This document shows, piece after piece, positions 37,546-47,635 of a stretch of DNA of 64,000 nucleotides. Within the stretch, counting starts at the first letter, position 1. Every line of letters begins with the position of its first letter. The stretch is from Thiomicrospira pelophila DSM 1534. GTDB taxonomy: Bacteria; Pseudomonadota; Gammaproteobacteria; Thiomicrospirales; Thiomicrospiraceae. The stretch covers positions 1,860,001-1,924,000 of the forward strand of contig NZ_JOMR01000001.1 of assembly GCF_000711195.1 (NCBI RefSeq), written 5' to 3'. A program made the position numbers and the translations under genes. The notes beneath the pieces were generated by a model that worked only from the letters and a program-made list of their open reading frames with translations, did no database searches and was not told the origin of the DNA.

Positions 37546-38768
37546 TAAGAACGATACTCGGCATTAATTTTCACATAGTCGTACGAAAAGTCACAGGTCC
37601 AAACTGTTTCTGACGCAACGCCACGATTCAGCTCAATACGTACCAAAATATCTTCTTGCTTCATCACAGTCTGGCCTTGTTCTTCGGTATATTCAGATGC
37701 CCTGCCACCGTTATTCACAATGCACACATCCCCTAAATAGATTTGTAGTTGATTGATATCTAAATCCACCAGGCCTGCTCGGCCAACTGCAGCGAGTATA
37801 CGTCCCCAGTTCGGGTCAGATGCAAACATCGCTGTTTTGACCAATGGCGATAAAGCTACGGCATGCGCGACTTTTAGGCACTCTTCTTCAGATTGACCGC
37901 CGTTCACTTCCACTGCAATAAACTTAGTAGCACCTTCACCATCTCTCACAATCATATGAGCTAATTCGGTCATAACATGATTAATAGCTTCAGCAAACTG
38001 TTGATAAGCAGTAGAATTCACATCGGTAATCGTCGGCATATCGACTTGTTGGGTTGCACTCAAGGTGCAAGCATCATTGGTCGAGGTATCGCCATCCACC
38101 GTAATGCGATTAAATGATTTTTTAACCGCTTGCTGCAAACACTGCTCTAACAAGTTTTGACTGACTTTGGCATCCGTCACGACAAAACCAAGCATAGTCG
38201 CCATGTTAGGATGAATCATGCCTGAGCCTTTTGCCATGCCGGTAATTGTAATATCATGACCGTCAATCTTCACCACACGACTCACCATTTTCGGCACAAT
38301 ATCCGTAGTCATAATGCCTGCCATAGCTTGCGGCCACGCATTAATACTGCGATTAGCTAAAGCATCTGGTAAACCTTGTTGAATTTTTTGAATCGGCAGT
38401 GGCTCACCAATCACACCAGTCGAGAAAGGCAATACTTCTTCAACTGAACAACCAAGTTCATCTGCCAACCATTGGCATGTTTGGCGTGCATTCACCAGGC
38501 CTGGCTCGCCTGTTGCCGCATTAGCATTACCACTATTAATTAAAAATGCGTGTGGTTGTTTCGAATTTAAATGTGCTTTCGCCAAGGTAACGGGGGCCGC
38601 GCAGGCGGCATTAGTAGTAAAAGTCGCGGCGGTTTTGGTGCCCCCCACCAACTCTATGATGACTAAATCAGTTTTGCCATTTTTTTTGATTTTAGCCGCC
38701 GTTGCGCCTAAATAAACTCCGGCAACCGGATGAATTGGGGGTAACTCATTTGATAAACCAACTGGCAT
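37545..38768 (-). CDS. argJ: Bifunctional ornithine acetyltransferase / N-acetylglutamate synthase
   Basis: 407 residues from ATG 38766-38768 (MPVGLSNELPPI), with GAGG 5 nt upstream. The autocleavage site is in KGSGMIHPNMATMLGF (cleavage before Thr). It recycles the acetyl group in arginine synthesis. It contains palindrome copy 11 (E-P-G-L-V-N, where relatives also have GEPGL) and a one-mismatch copy at 37769-37778 (R-A-G-L-V-D). argA at 28 kb is the second acetylglutamate source. Confidence 0.96.
   Translation of the reverse strand: MPVGLSNELPPIHPVAGVYLGATAAKIKKNGKTDLVIIELVGGTKTAATFTTNAACAAPVTLAKAHLNSKQPHAFLINSGNANAATGEPGLVNARQTCQWLADELGCSVEEVLPFSTGVIGEPLPIQKIQQGLPDALANRSINAWPQAMAGIMTTDIVPKMVSRVVKIDGHDITITGMAKGSGMIHPNMATMLGFVVTDAKVSQNLLEQCLQQAVKKSFNRITVDGDTSTNDACTLSATQQVDMPTITDVNSTAYQQFAEAINHVMTELAHMIVRDGEGATKFIAVEVNGGQSEEECLKVAHAVALSPLVKTAMFASDPNWGRILAAVGRAGLVDLDINQLQIYLGDVCIVNNGGRASEYTEEQGQTVMKQEDILVRIELNRGVASETVWTCDFSYDYVKINAEYRS
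37769..37778. repeat. Degenerate palindrome CCAGGCCTGC
   Basis: One mismatch to the core, in argJ, read A-G-L-V-D on the minus strand. Confidence 0.7.
38495..38504. repeat. CCAGGCCTGG palindrome, copy 11
   Basis: Perfect core in argJ, read E-P-G-L-V-N on the minus strand. Confidence 0.95.
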
Positions 38769-38804
38769 AAACACCTCGAGCTTAAATAAACGTAATTATA
38801 AAAC

Positions 38805-38830
38805 CAAAAAAGCCAGCAAAATAAGCTGGC
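38805..38830 (-). terminator. Rho-independent terminator after secA
   Basis: On the minus strand GCCAGC and GCTGGC form a stem around a 7-nt A/T loop, followed by TTTTTTGG. It lies 39 nt past the secA stop and separates secA from argJ. Confidence 0.85.
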
Positions 38831-38868
38831 CAGAATTTAAAGTCTAAGCATTGCGCGTCTGACCGACG

Positions 38869-41592
38869 TTAATCCAACTTGCCGCAACACTGTTTATATT
38901 TCTTGCCCGAACCACAAGGACATGGATCATTACGTCCCACTTTTGGTACATCTCTGCGGAAGGTGTTCGGATCTTTCACTTCCCCTTCTGCGGATGTGTT
39001 CGAAGATTTACGGTCCGCATCTGGATGGGTGGCTTGTAGCTTTTGTTGTGCTTCTTCTTTTTGCTGAGATTCAAACTTCGCCACATCTTCCTGACTTTGT
39101 AACTGAACCCAAGACAACATCTTAACCGTTTCACGCTTAACTTCACTTAAGAAAATCTGGAACAATAAGGCCGATTCGCGGCGATATTCTTGAAACGGGT
39201 CCTTTTGGGCGAAGCCACGTAAATGTATACCTCGACGCAAATAGTCCATCTCGGCTAAATGCTCACGCCAGAGCTTATCAATGTTGCGTAGTAATACTTC
39301 TTTTTCGAAATGCCCTAGTGTTTTTTCATCCACTACTGCCATTTTTTGATTATAAGCGTCTACAACTGCCGCGACAATTTTGTCGCGTAACGGCTCTTCA
39401 TACAAAGACTTATCTTCATCGAGCCAAGCCTGGACTGGCACCGTTACACCAAACTCTTCGTGCAATGCCGTTTCTAACTCTGGAACCCGCCATTGCTCAT
39501 CTAAACTGCCCGGCATGATATATTGGTCAATCACATCATTTACTACATCATTTCGCATTAACTCAATCGTTTCACGAACTTCTTCGCTTTCCATCAGTTC
39601 ATTACGTTGCTGATAAACTACCTTACGTTGTTCATTGGCAATATCGTCAAATTTCAATAAGTTCGCTCGTTCATCCTGATGCAAACGTTCGACCTGCTTC
39701 TGAGCGCGTTCAATCGACTTACTCACCATTGGATGCTCAATCGCTTCGCCTTCCTGCATGCCTAAACGGCGCATCATGTTTTTAACACGCTCCGATGCAA
39801 AACGACGCATCAAATCATCATCTAATGATAAATAAAAACGTGTCGCGCCTGGGTCACCCTGACGACCTGAACGACCACGCAACTGATTATCTATTCGACG
39901 CGATTCATGACGCTCAGAACCGATAACCTTTAAGCCACCTAAGTCTAGCACCTGCTGATGGCGTGCTTGCCAATCCGCTTTAACCTTGGTTATCTGATCG
40001 GCTGTCGCTTGCTCACCTAGCTCTTCAATCTGTGCATCAAGATTACCACCCAACACAATATCGGTACCACGACCAGCCATATTGGTGGCGATTGTTACGG
40101 CGTTTGGCATCCCGGCATTAGCAATAATATGTGCTTCTCGCTCATGTTGTTTCGCATTCAAAACTTCATGCTTAATTCCAGCACGCGTGAATAAAGACGA
40201 TAACATTTCAGACGATTCAATCGAAGCTGTCCCTACTAAAATTGGCTGACCCGTTGTATGAGTTTGTTTGACATCTTCAACTAATGCGTTAAATTTGCTT
40301 TGCATGTCGAGAAACACTAAGTCCGTCAAATCTTGACGCGCGGGTACCTTATTTGGGGGAATAACCACCACTTCCAACTTATAAGTTGATAAAAACTCAC
40401 CAGCTTCAGTATCAGCTGTCCCAGTCATACCGGATAACTTGGTATATTGACGGAAATAATTTTGGAAGGTAATAGAAGCAAATGTCTGACTTTCATGCTG
40501 AATGTCTACCTTTTCTTTGGCTTCTACGGCCTGATGCAAACCCTCACCCCAACGTCGACCAATCATTTTACGGCCCGTGTGCTCATCAATGATGACCACT
40601 TCACCATTTTCTACAATATAGTCGCGGTTGCGTTCAAATAACACATTCGCCCTTAAGGCCGCATTAACATGGATCATCAAGCCAATATTGGTGGAATCGT
40701 ATAGGCTATCGTCCTCCTGTAGCAGACCAGTTTCCATCAACATATCTTCAATTTTTTCATGACCTTCTTCGGTCAAAAATACCTGACGTGCTTTTTCATC
40801 AATCGTATAGTCGCCGGTAGTGGTTTTTTCCACTGGGTCTTCTTCACCCTGTTCTAAATGCGCAATTAAAGGATTAATTTTGTGATAAATCTCCGCTTTA
40901 TTATCAGTCGGCCCTGAAATAATCAGCGGCGTACGCGCTTCATCAATTAAGATCGAATCGACCTCATCTATAATCGCAAATGATTGACCACGCATGACTT
41001 TTTCTTCTTTATAGATCGCCATGTTGTCGCGCAAATAATCAAACCCAAATTCGTTGTTCGTACCATAGGTAATATCCATCGAATAAGCTAACTGCTTCTC
41101 TTGGTGACTTTGACCACTAACGATCACACCGGTACTCAAACCCAAAAATTCAAAAAGCTGCCCCATCCATTCCGCATCACGCTTTGCTAGGTAATCGTTA
41201 ACCGTAATAACATGGACACCTGAACCGTTTAAGCCATTGAGGTAGGCCGCCAAAGTGGCCACTAACGTCTTACCTTCACCAGTACGCATTTCAGATATAC
41301 GACCGTCATGTAATGCCATACCACCAATCATCTGTACATCATAATGACGCATACCAAAAACACGCTTACCTGCTTCTCTCACCACAGCAAAGGCTTCGGG
41401 TAAAATATCATCAAGTGTTTTTCCGTCTGTCAAAGCCTGTTTAAAAGCCGCTGTTTTAGCTTGCAATGCTTCATCTGAGAGTGCCTCTAACTCTGGTTCA
41501 TAAGCATTAATCTGAGCGATGCGCTTCTGATATTGCTTTAACAACCGCTCATTGCGGCTACCGAAAATCTTTTTGAAAATATTTACGAACAT
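38869..41592 (-). CDS. secA: Preprotein translocase ATPase SecA
   Basis: A 907-residue motor of the Sec export pathway. Walker A is [13 protein letters not shown], the DEAD-like motif is [16 protein letters not shown], and [19 protein letters not shown] is diagnostic. The C-terminal zinc motif is [13 protein letters not shown]. Length matches E. coli SecA (901). No secM-like gene is upstream; instead dciA is divergent, as in Pseudomonas. It contains no palindrome copy. Confidence 0.98.
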   Translation of the reverse strand: MFVNIFKKIFGSRNERLLKQYQKRIAQINAYEPELEALSDEALQAKTAAFKQALTDGKTLDDILPEAFAVVREAGKRVFGMRHYDVQMIGGMALHDGRISEMRTGEGKTLVATLAAYLNGLNGSGVHVITVNDYLAKRDAEWMGQLFEFLGLSTGVIVSGQSHQEKQLAYSMDITYGTNNEFGFDYLRDNMAIYKEEKVMRGQSFAIIDEVDSILIDEARTPLIISGPTDNKAEIYHKINPLIAHLEQGEEDPVEKTTTGDYTIDEKARQVFLTEEGHEKIEDMLMETGLLQEDDSLYDSTNIGLMIHVNAALRANVLFERNRDYIVENGEVVIIDEHTGRKMIGRRWGEGLHQAVEAKEKVDIQHESQTFASITFQNYFRQYTKLSGMTGTADTEAGEFLSTYKLEVVVIPPNKVPARQDLTDLVFLDMQSKFNALVEDVKQTHTTGQPILVGTASIESSEMLSSLFTRAGIKHEVLNAKQHEREAHIIANAGMPNAVTIATNMAGRGTDIVLGGNLDAQIEELGEQATADQITKVKADWQARHQQVLDLGGLKVIGSERHESRRIDNQLRGRSGRQGDPGATRFYLSLDDDLMRRFASERVKNMMRRLGMQEGEAIEHPMVSKSIERAQKQVERLHQDERANLLKFDDIANEQRKVVYQQRNELMESEEVRETIELMRNDVVNDVIDQYIMPGSLDEQWRVPELETALHEEFGVTVPVQAWLDEDKSLYEEPLRDKIVAAVVDAYNQKMAVVDEKTLGHFEKEVLLRNIDKLWREHLAEMDYLRRGIHLRGFAQKDPFQEYRRESALLFQIFLSEVKRETVKMLSWVQLQSQEDVAKFESQQKEEAQQKLQATHPDADRKSSNTSAEGEVKDPNTFRRDVPKVGRNDPCPCGSGKKYKQCCGKLD

Positions 41593-41754
41593 AATGGTTA
41601 ATTACCTGAACTTTATTACCAGAGCCATACTTAGCGCCAAACCAGCCACAAATCTAAAAATTTGTTAGCTGAGATTCGCCGTTAAGCACCGCGATCATTT
41701 AAAATGGGATTTATTCTACCATAGCTCAAAACCATCACAGGCTTATTACACAGC

Positions 41755-42177
41755 ATGAAACACCTACTAAAAGAACCCAGTTTAACCAAGCTTTTTCAAC
41801 AGGCCGAACTTTATCAAGCATTACTTGAACTGGGCCAATCGGCTTTACCTGATAACCTAGCAGCGCATTTGGTAGGCGTGTCTATTGAACAGCAAACATT
41901 AATTTGTTTAGTAGATGGCGCAAACTGGGCGAGTAAATTGCGTTTTTTTGAGCAGTCATTATTACATCATTACGACCAGAACCTACCTCACCTGAAACTT
42001 AATCAAATTCATTTTAAGATCATGGTTGATTCCAACGAGCAGGTGCGGATTAAAAGATCCGCGAATCGACCCGATGCCGAGGCGGCTGAACAAATGAAAA
42101 AGCTCAGTAAAAATCTTTCTCCTAATCTGGCGGAAGCGTTAACCAAACTGAGTCAACGCGCCGAACCTCATGAATGA
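41755..42177 (+). CDS. dciA: DciA-family helicase loader (DUF721)
   Basis: A 140-residue protein between secA and lpxC, the position of dciA in gammaproteobacteria. The DUF721 domain covers about residues 10-110 (LLELGQSALPDNLAAHLVGVSIEQQTLICLVDGANWASKLRFFEQSLL in outline), followed by a charged tail. DciA recruits or loads the replicative helicase DnaB in bacteria that lack DnaC. It is divergent from secA by 162 nt and convergent with lpxC. Confidence 0.85.
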   Translation: MKHLLKEPSLTKLFQQAELYQALLELGQSALPDNLAAHLVGVSIEQQTLICLVDGANWASKLRFFEQSLLHHYDQNLPHLKLNQIHFKIMVDSNEQVRIKRSANRPDAEAAEQMKKLSKNLSPNLAEALTKLSQRAEPHE

Positions 42178-42192
42178 GGTAGATAAATAAGC

Positions 42193-43104
42193 TTAAAGCA
42201 AGACTTTGCTGCTGCTAAAATCGATTGGCAATGGGTCGGAATCGCCCAAAGATACTAATTCAAACGCATCTGGCTGACTAAATAATTCGCGTAACAATTG
42301 ATTATTTAGAGCATGACCTGACTTGTGTGCTGTAAATTCGCCAATTATGGCATGCCCAGCCATAAACAAATCTCCAACCGCATCCAAGATTTTATGGCGT
42401 ACAAACTCATCTTTATTGCGCAGACCTTCTTTATTCATAACACCGGTATCATCTAAACCGATCGCGTTCTCTAAGCTAGCACCTAACGCCAACTGACGTG
42501 AGCGTAACATTTCCATATCACTCATAAAACCAAAAGTGCGCGCACGACTAACTTCTTTAAAGTAAGAAGTGGATGAGAAGTCCAAGCTCATGTTTTCAGC
42601 CGTTTGTTTAAACGCAGGATGGTCAAATCGAATTGAAAAATTCAACCGGTAACCTTCGTAAGGCTTAAACTCTGCCCATCCGCCGAGTTCATTTTCAACT
42701 CGTACTGGCTTTTTGATACGAACATAACATTTATCGACATCTTGAAATTCAATGCCAGCGGACTGCAATAAGAAAATAAAATGTGAAGCACTACCATCCA
42801 TAATCGGCACTTCATCAGCATTTAAATCAATGTATAGATTATCCATACCAACCCCCGCCAAAGCGGACATTAAATGTTCAATCGTCGCAATTTTCGCACC
42901 CTGGCTTAGAATGGTCGTGCATAGCATGGTTTCACCCACAATATCTGGTGAAACTTTAAACTCCACAACCGGGTCTAAATCAATACGGCGAAATACAATA
43001 CCTGTATCAACAGGAGCTGGTCTTAGGGTCATGATGGCTTCATGCCCGGTATGTAATCCAACGCCTTTGGCCTTAATTGGATTAGCAATCGTTCTTTGCT
43101 TCAC
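42193..43104 (-). CDS. lpxC: UDP-3-O-acyl-N-acetylglucosamine deacetylase LpxC
   Basis: A 303-residue zinc deacetylase, the committed step of lipid A synthesis. The GTG start (MKQRTIANPIKAKGVGLHTG) matches the family N-terminus. Zinc ligands lie in TIEHLMSAL and FVRHKILDAVGDL, and the active-site His is in AHKSGHALNN. It normally follows ftsZ; here it follows ftsA by only 46 nt. Confidence 0.97.
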   Translation of the reverse strand: MKQRTIANPIKAKGVGLHTGHEAIMTLRPAPVDTGIVFRRIDLDPVVEFKVSPDIVGETMLCTTILSQGAKIATIEHLMSALAGVGMDNLYIDLNADEVPIMDGSASHFIFLLQSAGIEFQDVDKCYVRIKKPVRVENELGGWAEFKPYEGYRLNFSIRFDHPAFKQTAENMSLDFSSTSYFKEVSRARTFGFMSDMEMLRSRQLALGASLENAIGLDDTGVMNKEGLRNKDEFVRHKILDAVGDLFMAGHAIIGEFTAHKSGHALNNQLLRELFSQPDAFELVSLGDSDPLPIDFSSSKVLL

Positions 43105-43150
43105 GCTCTTTCTCTATCTTATTAAATTCTATTTATCCACAACGGACACA

Positions 43151-44398
43151 TTAAAAACTATTCGAAAACCAATTTTTCATGCGTGTTAATAACGCTTTTT
43201 CATCGTTAAAGTTGTAACTGCTACCACTTACTTCCGAACTAACGGGCAAATGATCACGAGCATACATTAATAAACCTACTGTGGTCGCATAACTAGGACT
43301 ATTGACTTCCTCTGTTAAACCCGTGATGCCATGCGGCAAACCTAAACGCACAGGCATATTAAACACTTCTTCGGCTAATTCAACCGCGCCTTCGACCATC
43401 GAGCTGCCACCAGTTAACACCACGCCCGCTGCAATCATTTCTTCAAACCCAGATCGACGTAATTCAGCTTGAACTAACTGAAATAATTCTTCATAACGGG
43501 GTTCTACCACTTCCACTAGGGTGCGGCGAGATAAACAACGAGCTGGTCGATCACCGACACTAGGCACTTCGATCTCCTCATCCTTAGCAATCAACTGAGG
43601 TAAAGCACAGGCATACTTGCGTTTAATTTCTTCTGCCGCAGGTGTGGGCGTGCGTAATGCTACCGCAATATCGTTAGTAACCTGGTCACCTGCCACGGCA
43701 ATCACAGACGAATGTCGAATCGCACCTTGATAGAACACGGCAATATCGGTTGTGCCACCACCGATGTCGACTAAACATACACCTAGTTCTTTTTCATCTT
43801 CAGACAAAACGGCTTCGCTGGATGCCAACTGTTCTAAAATAATGTCTTCAACTTTCAAGCCACAACGCTGTACGCATTTCGTAATATTTTGTGCCGAACT
43901 GACTGATCCGGTAACCATGTGAACTTTGGCCTCCAAACGTACGCCAGACATGCCTATCGGTTCACGAATACCATCCTGATTATCAATAATGTACTCTTGT
44001 GGCAGAATATGTAGCACTTTCTGATCACCTGGGATCGCTTGGGTACGGGCGGCATCAATAACGCGTTGAATGTCTTCCTCGGTAACTTCTTGATTACGGA
44101 TTGCGACCATGCCATTGGAGTTAAAGCTTTTAATATGGCTACCCGCAATACCGACATACACGCTTTGAGCCTGGTAACCGGACATACGCTCAGCTTCATC
44201 AATCGCACGTTGAATAGATTCAACGGTCGAGTCAATATTGACGACCACCCCTTTTTTAAGGCCTTTAGAAGGATGGGTTCCCATCCCCAGAATCTCAATA
44301 CCGCCATCGGCTTTTACTTTGCCGACAATGGCCGCAATTTTCGAAGTACCAATATCCAACCCAACAATAATATTTGAAGCCAGTTTTTTACGCGCCAT
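43151..44398 (-). CDS. ftsA: Cell division protein FtsA
   Basis: A 415-residue actin-like protein that tethers FtsZ to the membrane. It shows VGLDIGTSKIAAIVGK (phosphate 1), LVDIGGGTTDIAVF (phosphate 2) and VLTGGSSMVEG (adenosine). The C-terminal amphipathic helix, LTRMKNWFSNSF, is intact. It follows ftsQ by 21 nt. The next gene downstream is lpxC; ftsZ is absent here. Confidence 0.97.
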   Translation of the reverse strand: MARKKLASNIIVGLDIGTSKIAAIVGKVKADGGIEILGMGTHPSKGLKKGVVVNIDSTVESIQRAIDEAERMSGYQAQSVYVGIAGSHIKSFNSNGMVAIRNQEVTEEDIQRVIDAARTQAIPGDQKVLHILPQEYIIDNQDGIREPIGMSGVRLEAKVHMVTGSVSSAQNITKCVQRCGLKVEDIILEQLASSEAVLSEDEKELGVCLVDIGGGTTDIAVFYQGAIRHSSVIAVAGDQVTNDIAVALRTPTPAAEEIKRKYACALPQLIAKDEEIEVPSVGDRPARCLSRRTLVEVVEPRYEELFQLVQAELRRSGFEEMIAAGVVLTGGSSMVEGAVELAEEVFNMPVRLGLPHGITGLTEEVNSPSYATTVGLLMYARDHLPVSSEVSGSSYNFNDEKALLTRMKNWFSNSF

Positions 44399-44419
44399 AG
44401 TCTTCCAGTCTTCTCTACT

Positions 44420-45124
44420 TTAAAGCATTTGTGACGAAGGTGAGGACACCTTTACCGCCACGCCGTTGCTGTATCTCAAATCAAAGCTTTGTGCAGATTC
44501 TACCAGTTTTTTTGAAAGCATAGGATAAGCCTTTACAAAACGTGGCAACTTGGTGGCCCAATTAGCAGAATCCACAATTAATTCTTGACCAGAGTCAAAC
44601 TTTAGTCGGAATACACCATCCACCTGTTGGGACAAACTCACTACCTGCCAATTGAGGGCCGCTAATTTTTCTTCAAAAGTCTCTAAAACAGCTAATAAGG
44701 CGGGCGCTTGTAGCCGATCACCTTGCAAATGAATGAGGTGTTCAAAACCCTGCTGTGAAACCGGACGGAAAATCTCACCATCCTGACTAATCAAATCTTT
44801 ATCACCCCAGCGAGCAATCGGATTATGTTCGTCAATGCTGATTTCCAAATAACCCGGCCAGCTGCGTTTGATAGTGGCATTTTCAATCCAATTAACCTGC
44901 TCCAACGAATGTTTAAGTTCAGTTAAATCGACCTCCCAAAAAGACTGGGACAAATAAGGAACCAAGGCTTCATCCACATCATCAAAACGGACATGTTGTA
45001 AGGAATCGACAATGCTATAAGAAAGATAATCTACTCCGCGAGACTGAGAAAGCAACGAAAAAGCCAGCGCACTTAACGCGAGCATAATGGCTGCAATACT
45101 TACGCCCCACTTGAGTTTTCGCAA
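44420..45124 (-). CDS. ftsQ: Cell division protein FtsQ
   Basis: A 234-residue bitopic protein from a TTG start, with AGAGGG about 9 nt upstream. It has one transmembrane helix (VSIAAIMLALSALAFSLLS, residues ~8-27). The POTRA domain begins near VRFDDVDEALVPYLSQSFWEVDL, and the FtsQ/DivIB domain has NWIENATIKRSWPGYLEISIDEHNPIARWG. FtsQ with FtsB and FtsL is a central divisome complex. It lies between ddl (11 nt) and ftsA, the normal order. Confidence 0.93.
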   Translation of the reverse strand: MRKLKWGVSIAAIMLALSALAFSLLSQSRGVDYLSYSIVDSLQHVRFDDVDEALVPYLSQSFWEVDLTELKHSLEQVNWIENATIKRSWPGYLEISIDEHNPIARWGDKDLISQDGEIFRPVSQQGFEHLIHLQGDRLQAPALLAVLETFEEKLAALNWQVVSLSQQVDGVFRLKFDSGQELIVDSANWATKLPRFVKAYPMLSKKLVESAQSFDLRYSNGVAVKVSSPSSQML

Positions 45125-45135
45125 AGTCCATCCCT

Positions 45136-46044
45136 CTAGTTTAATGAAGTTTTCAAAATCTCAACGACCAGCTCTTCAAAGCTTAAGCCCATCACTTTGG
45201 CGGCTTTTGGCACTAGACTGTGATCGGTCATGCCCGGTGCCGTGTTTAACTCAATCAACCAGGCCTGGTGGTTATCATCCACCAGTAAATCCATGCGCCC
45301 CCAGCCTTTCGCGCCGATAACATCAAAACCTCGAAGTACGAGCTGATCGATTTGAGCCTGAAGATCTTGGCTAAGCTCACAAGGACAAATATATTGAGTG
45401 TCGTTAGACTGATACTTGGCCGAATAATCATAAAAATCATGAGTTGTTTTTAACTCAATAGTCGGCAGAACACGCCCATTCAAAACCCCGACGGTAAATT
45501 CCCGACCAGTCACCCATTGTTCGATTAATACTTCGCTATCATATTCTTGCGCAAACTCTACCGCTTGCTGCAATTCCTCTAAGCTGTATACCTTGCGCAT
45601 ACCAATACTGGAACCTTCATGACAAGGCTTCACAATTAATGGAAAGGTTAAGCTAAAGTTTTCCAAGTCCAATGGCTGAAATTGGCTAACCTGAACAAAA
45701 TCAGGAGTCGACAGGCCCGCACCACGCCACAACCACTTTGTTCGCAACTTATCCATTGCCAAAGCCGACGCCGCCATTTGACTACCGGTAAACGGCATAC
45801 CCAATGACTGCAAAATTGCTTGAACCTGGCCATCCTCACCCCAGCGACCATGTAAAGCAATAAAAGCGCGATCATAAGTTTGACTGATTTCAACTAATTG
45901 TTCGAGTCGAGTCACATCTAAACCATACGCATCTATTCCAGCACTCTTTAGTGCTTGGGTTATGGCTTGACCGCTACGCAAAGAAACGTCTCGTTCAGCC
46001 GCTATGCCGCCCATTAAAACAGCTACTCGACCAAACGAACTCAT
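45136..46044 (-). CDS. ddl: D-alanine-D-alanine ligase
   Basis: 302 residues from ATG 46042-46044 (MSSFGRVAVLMGG). The start overlaps the murC stop (ATGA), with GGAAGG 6 nt upstream, which decides this start. ATP-grasp motifs include PLIVKPCHEGSSIGM, EFTVGVLNG and LIELNTAPGMTDHSLVPKAA. It makes D-Ala-D-Ala for peptidoglycan. Palindrome copy 12 encodes D-N-H-Q-A-W-L-I-E-L, directly before the conserved E-L-N-T-A-P-G metal site. Confidence 0.96.
   Translation of the reverse strand: MSSFGRVAVLMGGIAAERDVSLRSGQAITQALKSAGIDAYGLDVTRLEQLVEISQTYDRAFIALHGRWGEDGQVQAILQSLGMPFTGSQMAASALAMDKLRTKWLWRGAGLSTPDFVQVSQFQPLDLENFSLTFPLIVKPCHEGSSIGMRKVYSLEELQQAVEFAQEYDSEVLIEQWVTGREFTVGVLNGRVLPTIELKTTHDFYDYSAKYQSNDTQYICPCELSQDLQAQIDQLVLRGFDVIGAKGWGRMDLLVDDNHQAWLIELNTAPGMTDHSLVPKAAKVMGLSFEELVVEILKTSLN
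45259..45268. repeat. CCAGGCCTGG palindrome, copy 12
   Basis: Perfect ACCAGGCCTGGT in ddl, read N-H-Q-A-W-L on the minus strand. Confidence 0.96.
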
Positions 46045-47432
46045 AACACACCTTCCTGTTCTTGCCATTGTTTCGCCCAGGCACCAATATCGCCTGCACC
46101 CATCATTAACACCACATCATTCGGTTGTAATAATTCGGACGCGAGGCTTTGTAATTCATCAAATCCATCCACCAACACCAAGTTTTGAGCACCGCGCAAA
46201 CGCATAGCTTGGATCAAGGCTTTAGAATCAAACGCGGTTAAAGGCGTTTCGCCAGCCGCATACACCTGAGTTAGAATCACTAAATCAGCGTGCATTAAAG
46301 CGTGTACAAATTCTTCAAATAAATCACGAGTTCGACTGTATCTATGCGGCTGAAACACCAACACTAAACGCTGATCAGGAAAGGCCGCTCTCGCGGTAGA
46401 TAAAGTGGCATTTAGTTCGGTTGGGTGATGGCCATAGTCATCCACTAGGGTTACATCATGATCACCAATTAGCCGATTCGGATAAACCTCGAATCGACGA
46501 CCAACTCCAGCAAATGCCATCAAAGCTTCGTTGATGGCGCAAGGTTTGACCCCCAACTCCAACGCAACTGTAATGGCGGCCAGAGCATTTTGAACATTAT
46601 GTCGACCCGGGATATTTAAAGTAACACTGAACTCTGATCCATCTTTTAAACGCACACCAAACTGGCTTTGTAGACCGTGTGTTTGTACATTTACTGCGCG
46701 AACATCGGCCTGTTCATCAAATCCATAGGTACGAGTTTTACGCAGGACATCTGGAAGCAACTTTTTAATATTCTCATCATCCAGACACAACACGGCCAAA
46801 CCATAAAACGGCAAACGGTTTATAAATTCATTATAAGTACTAACTAGACGTGAAAAATCACCTTGGTAGGTTTCCATGTGATCCATGTCGATATTGGTTA
46901 TCACGGACATCATTGGGGTCAAATGTAGAAAAGAAGCATCCGACTCGTCCGCTTCGGCTACTAAATAACGCCCAGAGCCCAAACGCGCATTGGTGCCCAC
47001 TTGGTTCAGTTTACCGCCAATAACAAAAGTGGGATCCAAACCGCCATGGGTTAAAATCGCGGCGGTTAAGCTAGTAGTCGTTGTTTTACCATGAGTACCC
47101 GCAATCGCAATGCCAAATCGCATACGCATCAATTCAGCCAGCATTTCAGCACGAGGAATCACCGGAATACGTTCTGCCTTAGCCCAAACAACCTCCGGAT
47201 TATCCGCACGAATCGCACTCGACACCACCAGCACATCGGCCGTCTTCATTAATTCAGGATCGTGCCCAACTTGAACTCGGGCACCTAGACTTTCTAAACG
47301 GGTTACAGTCTGATTACGTTTGACGTCAGACCCTGATACTTGGAAGTCGAGATTTAGACAAACTTCGGCAATCCCGGCCATGCCGACACCACCGATGCCA
47401 ACAAAGTGGATTTGTTTTACTTGTTCTTTCAT
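46041..47432 (-). CDS. murC: UDP-N-acetylmuramate-L-alanine ligase
   Basis: A 463-residue Mur ligase adding L-Ala to UDP-MurNAc. The N-terminal Rossmann part is HFVGIGGVGMAGIAEV, ATP binding is IAGTHGKTTTTSLTA, and the substrate segment is EADESDASFLHL. Length is close to E. coli MurC (491). It starts the dcw part of the window; murG and murB are not here. ddl follows with an ATGA overlap. Confidence 0.97.
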   Translation of the reverse strand: MKEQVKQIHFVGIGGVGMAGIAEVCLNLDFQVSGSDVKRNQTVTRLESLGARVQVGHDPELMKTADVLVVSSAIRADNPEVVWAKAERIPVIPRAEMLAELMRMRFGIAIAGTHGKTTTTSLTAAILTHGGLDPTFVIGGKLNQVGTNARLGSGRYLVAEADESDASFLHLTPMMSVITNIDMDHMETYQGDFSRLVSTYNEFINRLPFYGLAVLCLDDENIKKLLPDVLRKTRTYGFDEQADVRAVNVQTHGLQSQFGVRLKDGSEFSVTLNIPGRHNVQNALAAITVALELGVKPCAINEALMAFAGVGRRFEVYPNRLIGDHDVTLVDDYGHHPTELNATLSTARAAFPDQRLVLVFQPHRYSRTRDLFEEFVHALMHADLVILTQVYAAGETPLTAFDSKALIQAMRLRGAQNLVLVDGFDELQSLASELLQPNDVVLMMGAGDIGAWAKQWQEQEGVL

Positions 47433-47635
47433 TAAAGCCCTACAAATTCAAAGAGTTCCAATCTAATTTGTGCCGAGTCATTACCCAATAAACACCCAAT
47501 TCTGGAACACAAAAACTTTGCTTATGATAGCAAAAATGGCTTCAACTAATCGAATAATTCTTTTTGAGAATGCGTTTTTTTAAGTTTTTTGGCTCTAGGT
47601 GTCATTTTTTATAACGCTAATACACTAGTTAGGCT
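47433..47635. other. 203-nt intergenic region between murC and the suf operon
   Basis: AT-rich and without an ORF that I can support. Presumably it holds the murC promoter and the end of the suf transcript. I see no strong terminator hairpin; CTAA..TTAG near 47617-47633 is weak. Confidence 0.4.

Noticed and set aside
41593-41754. SecM-type leader or small gene upstream of secA
   Set aside because: No ORF with an arrest motif; the region serves as the divergent secA/dciA promoter.
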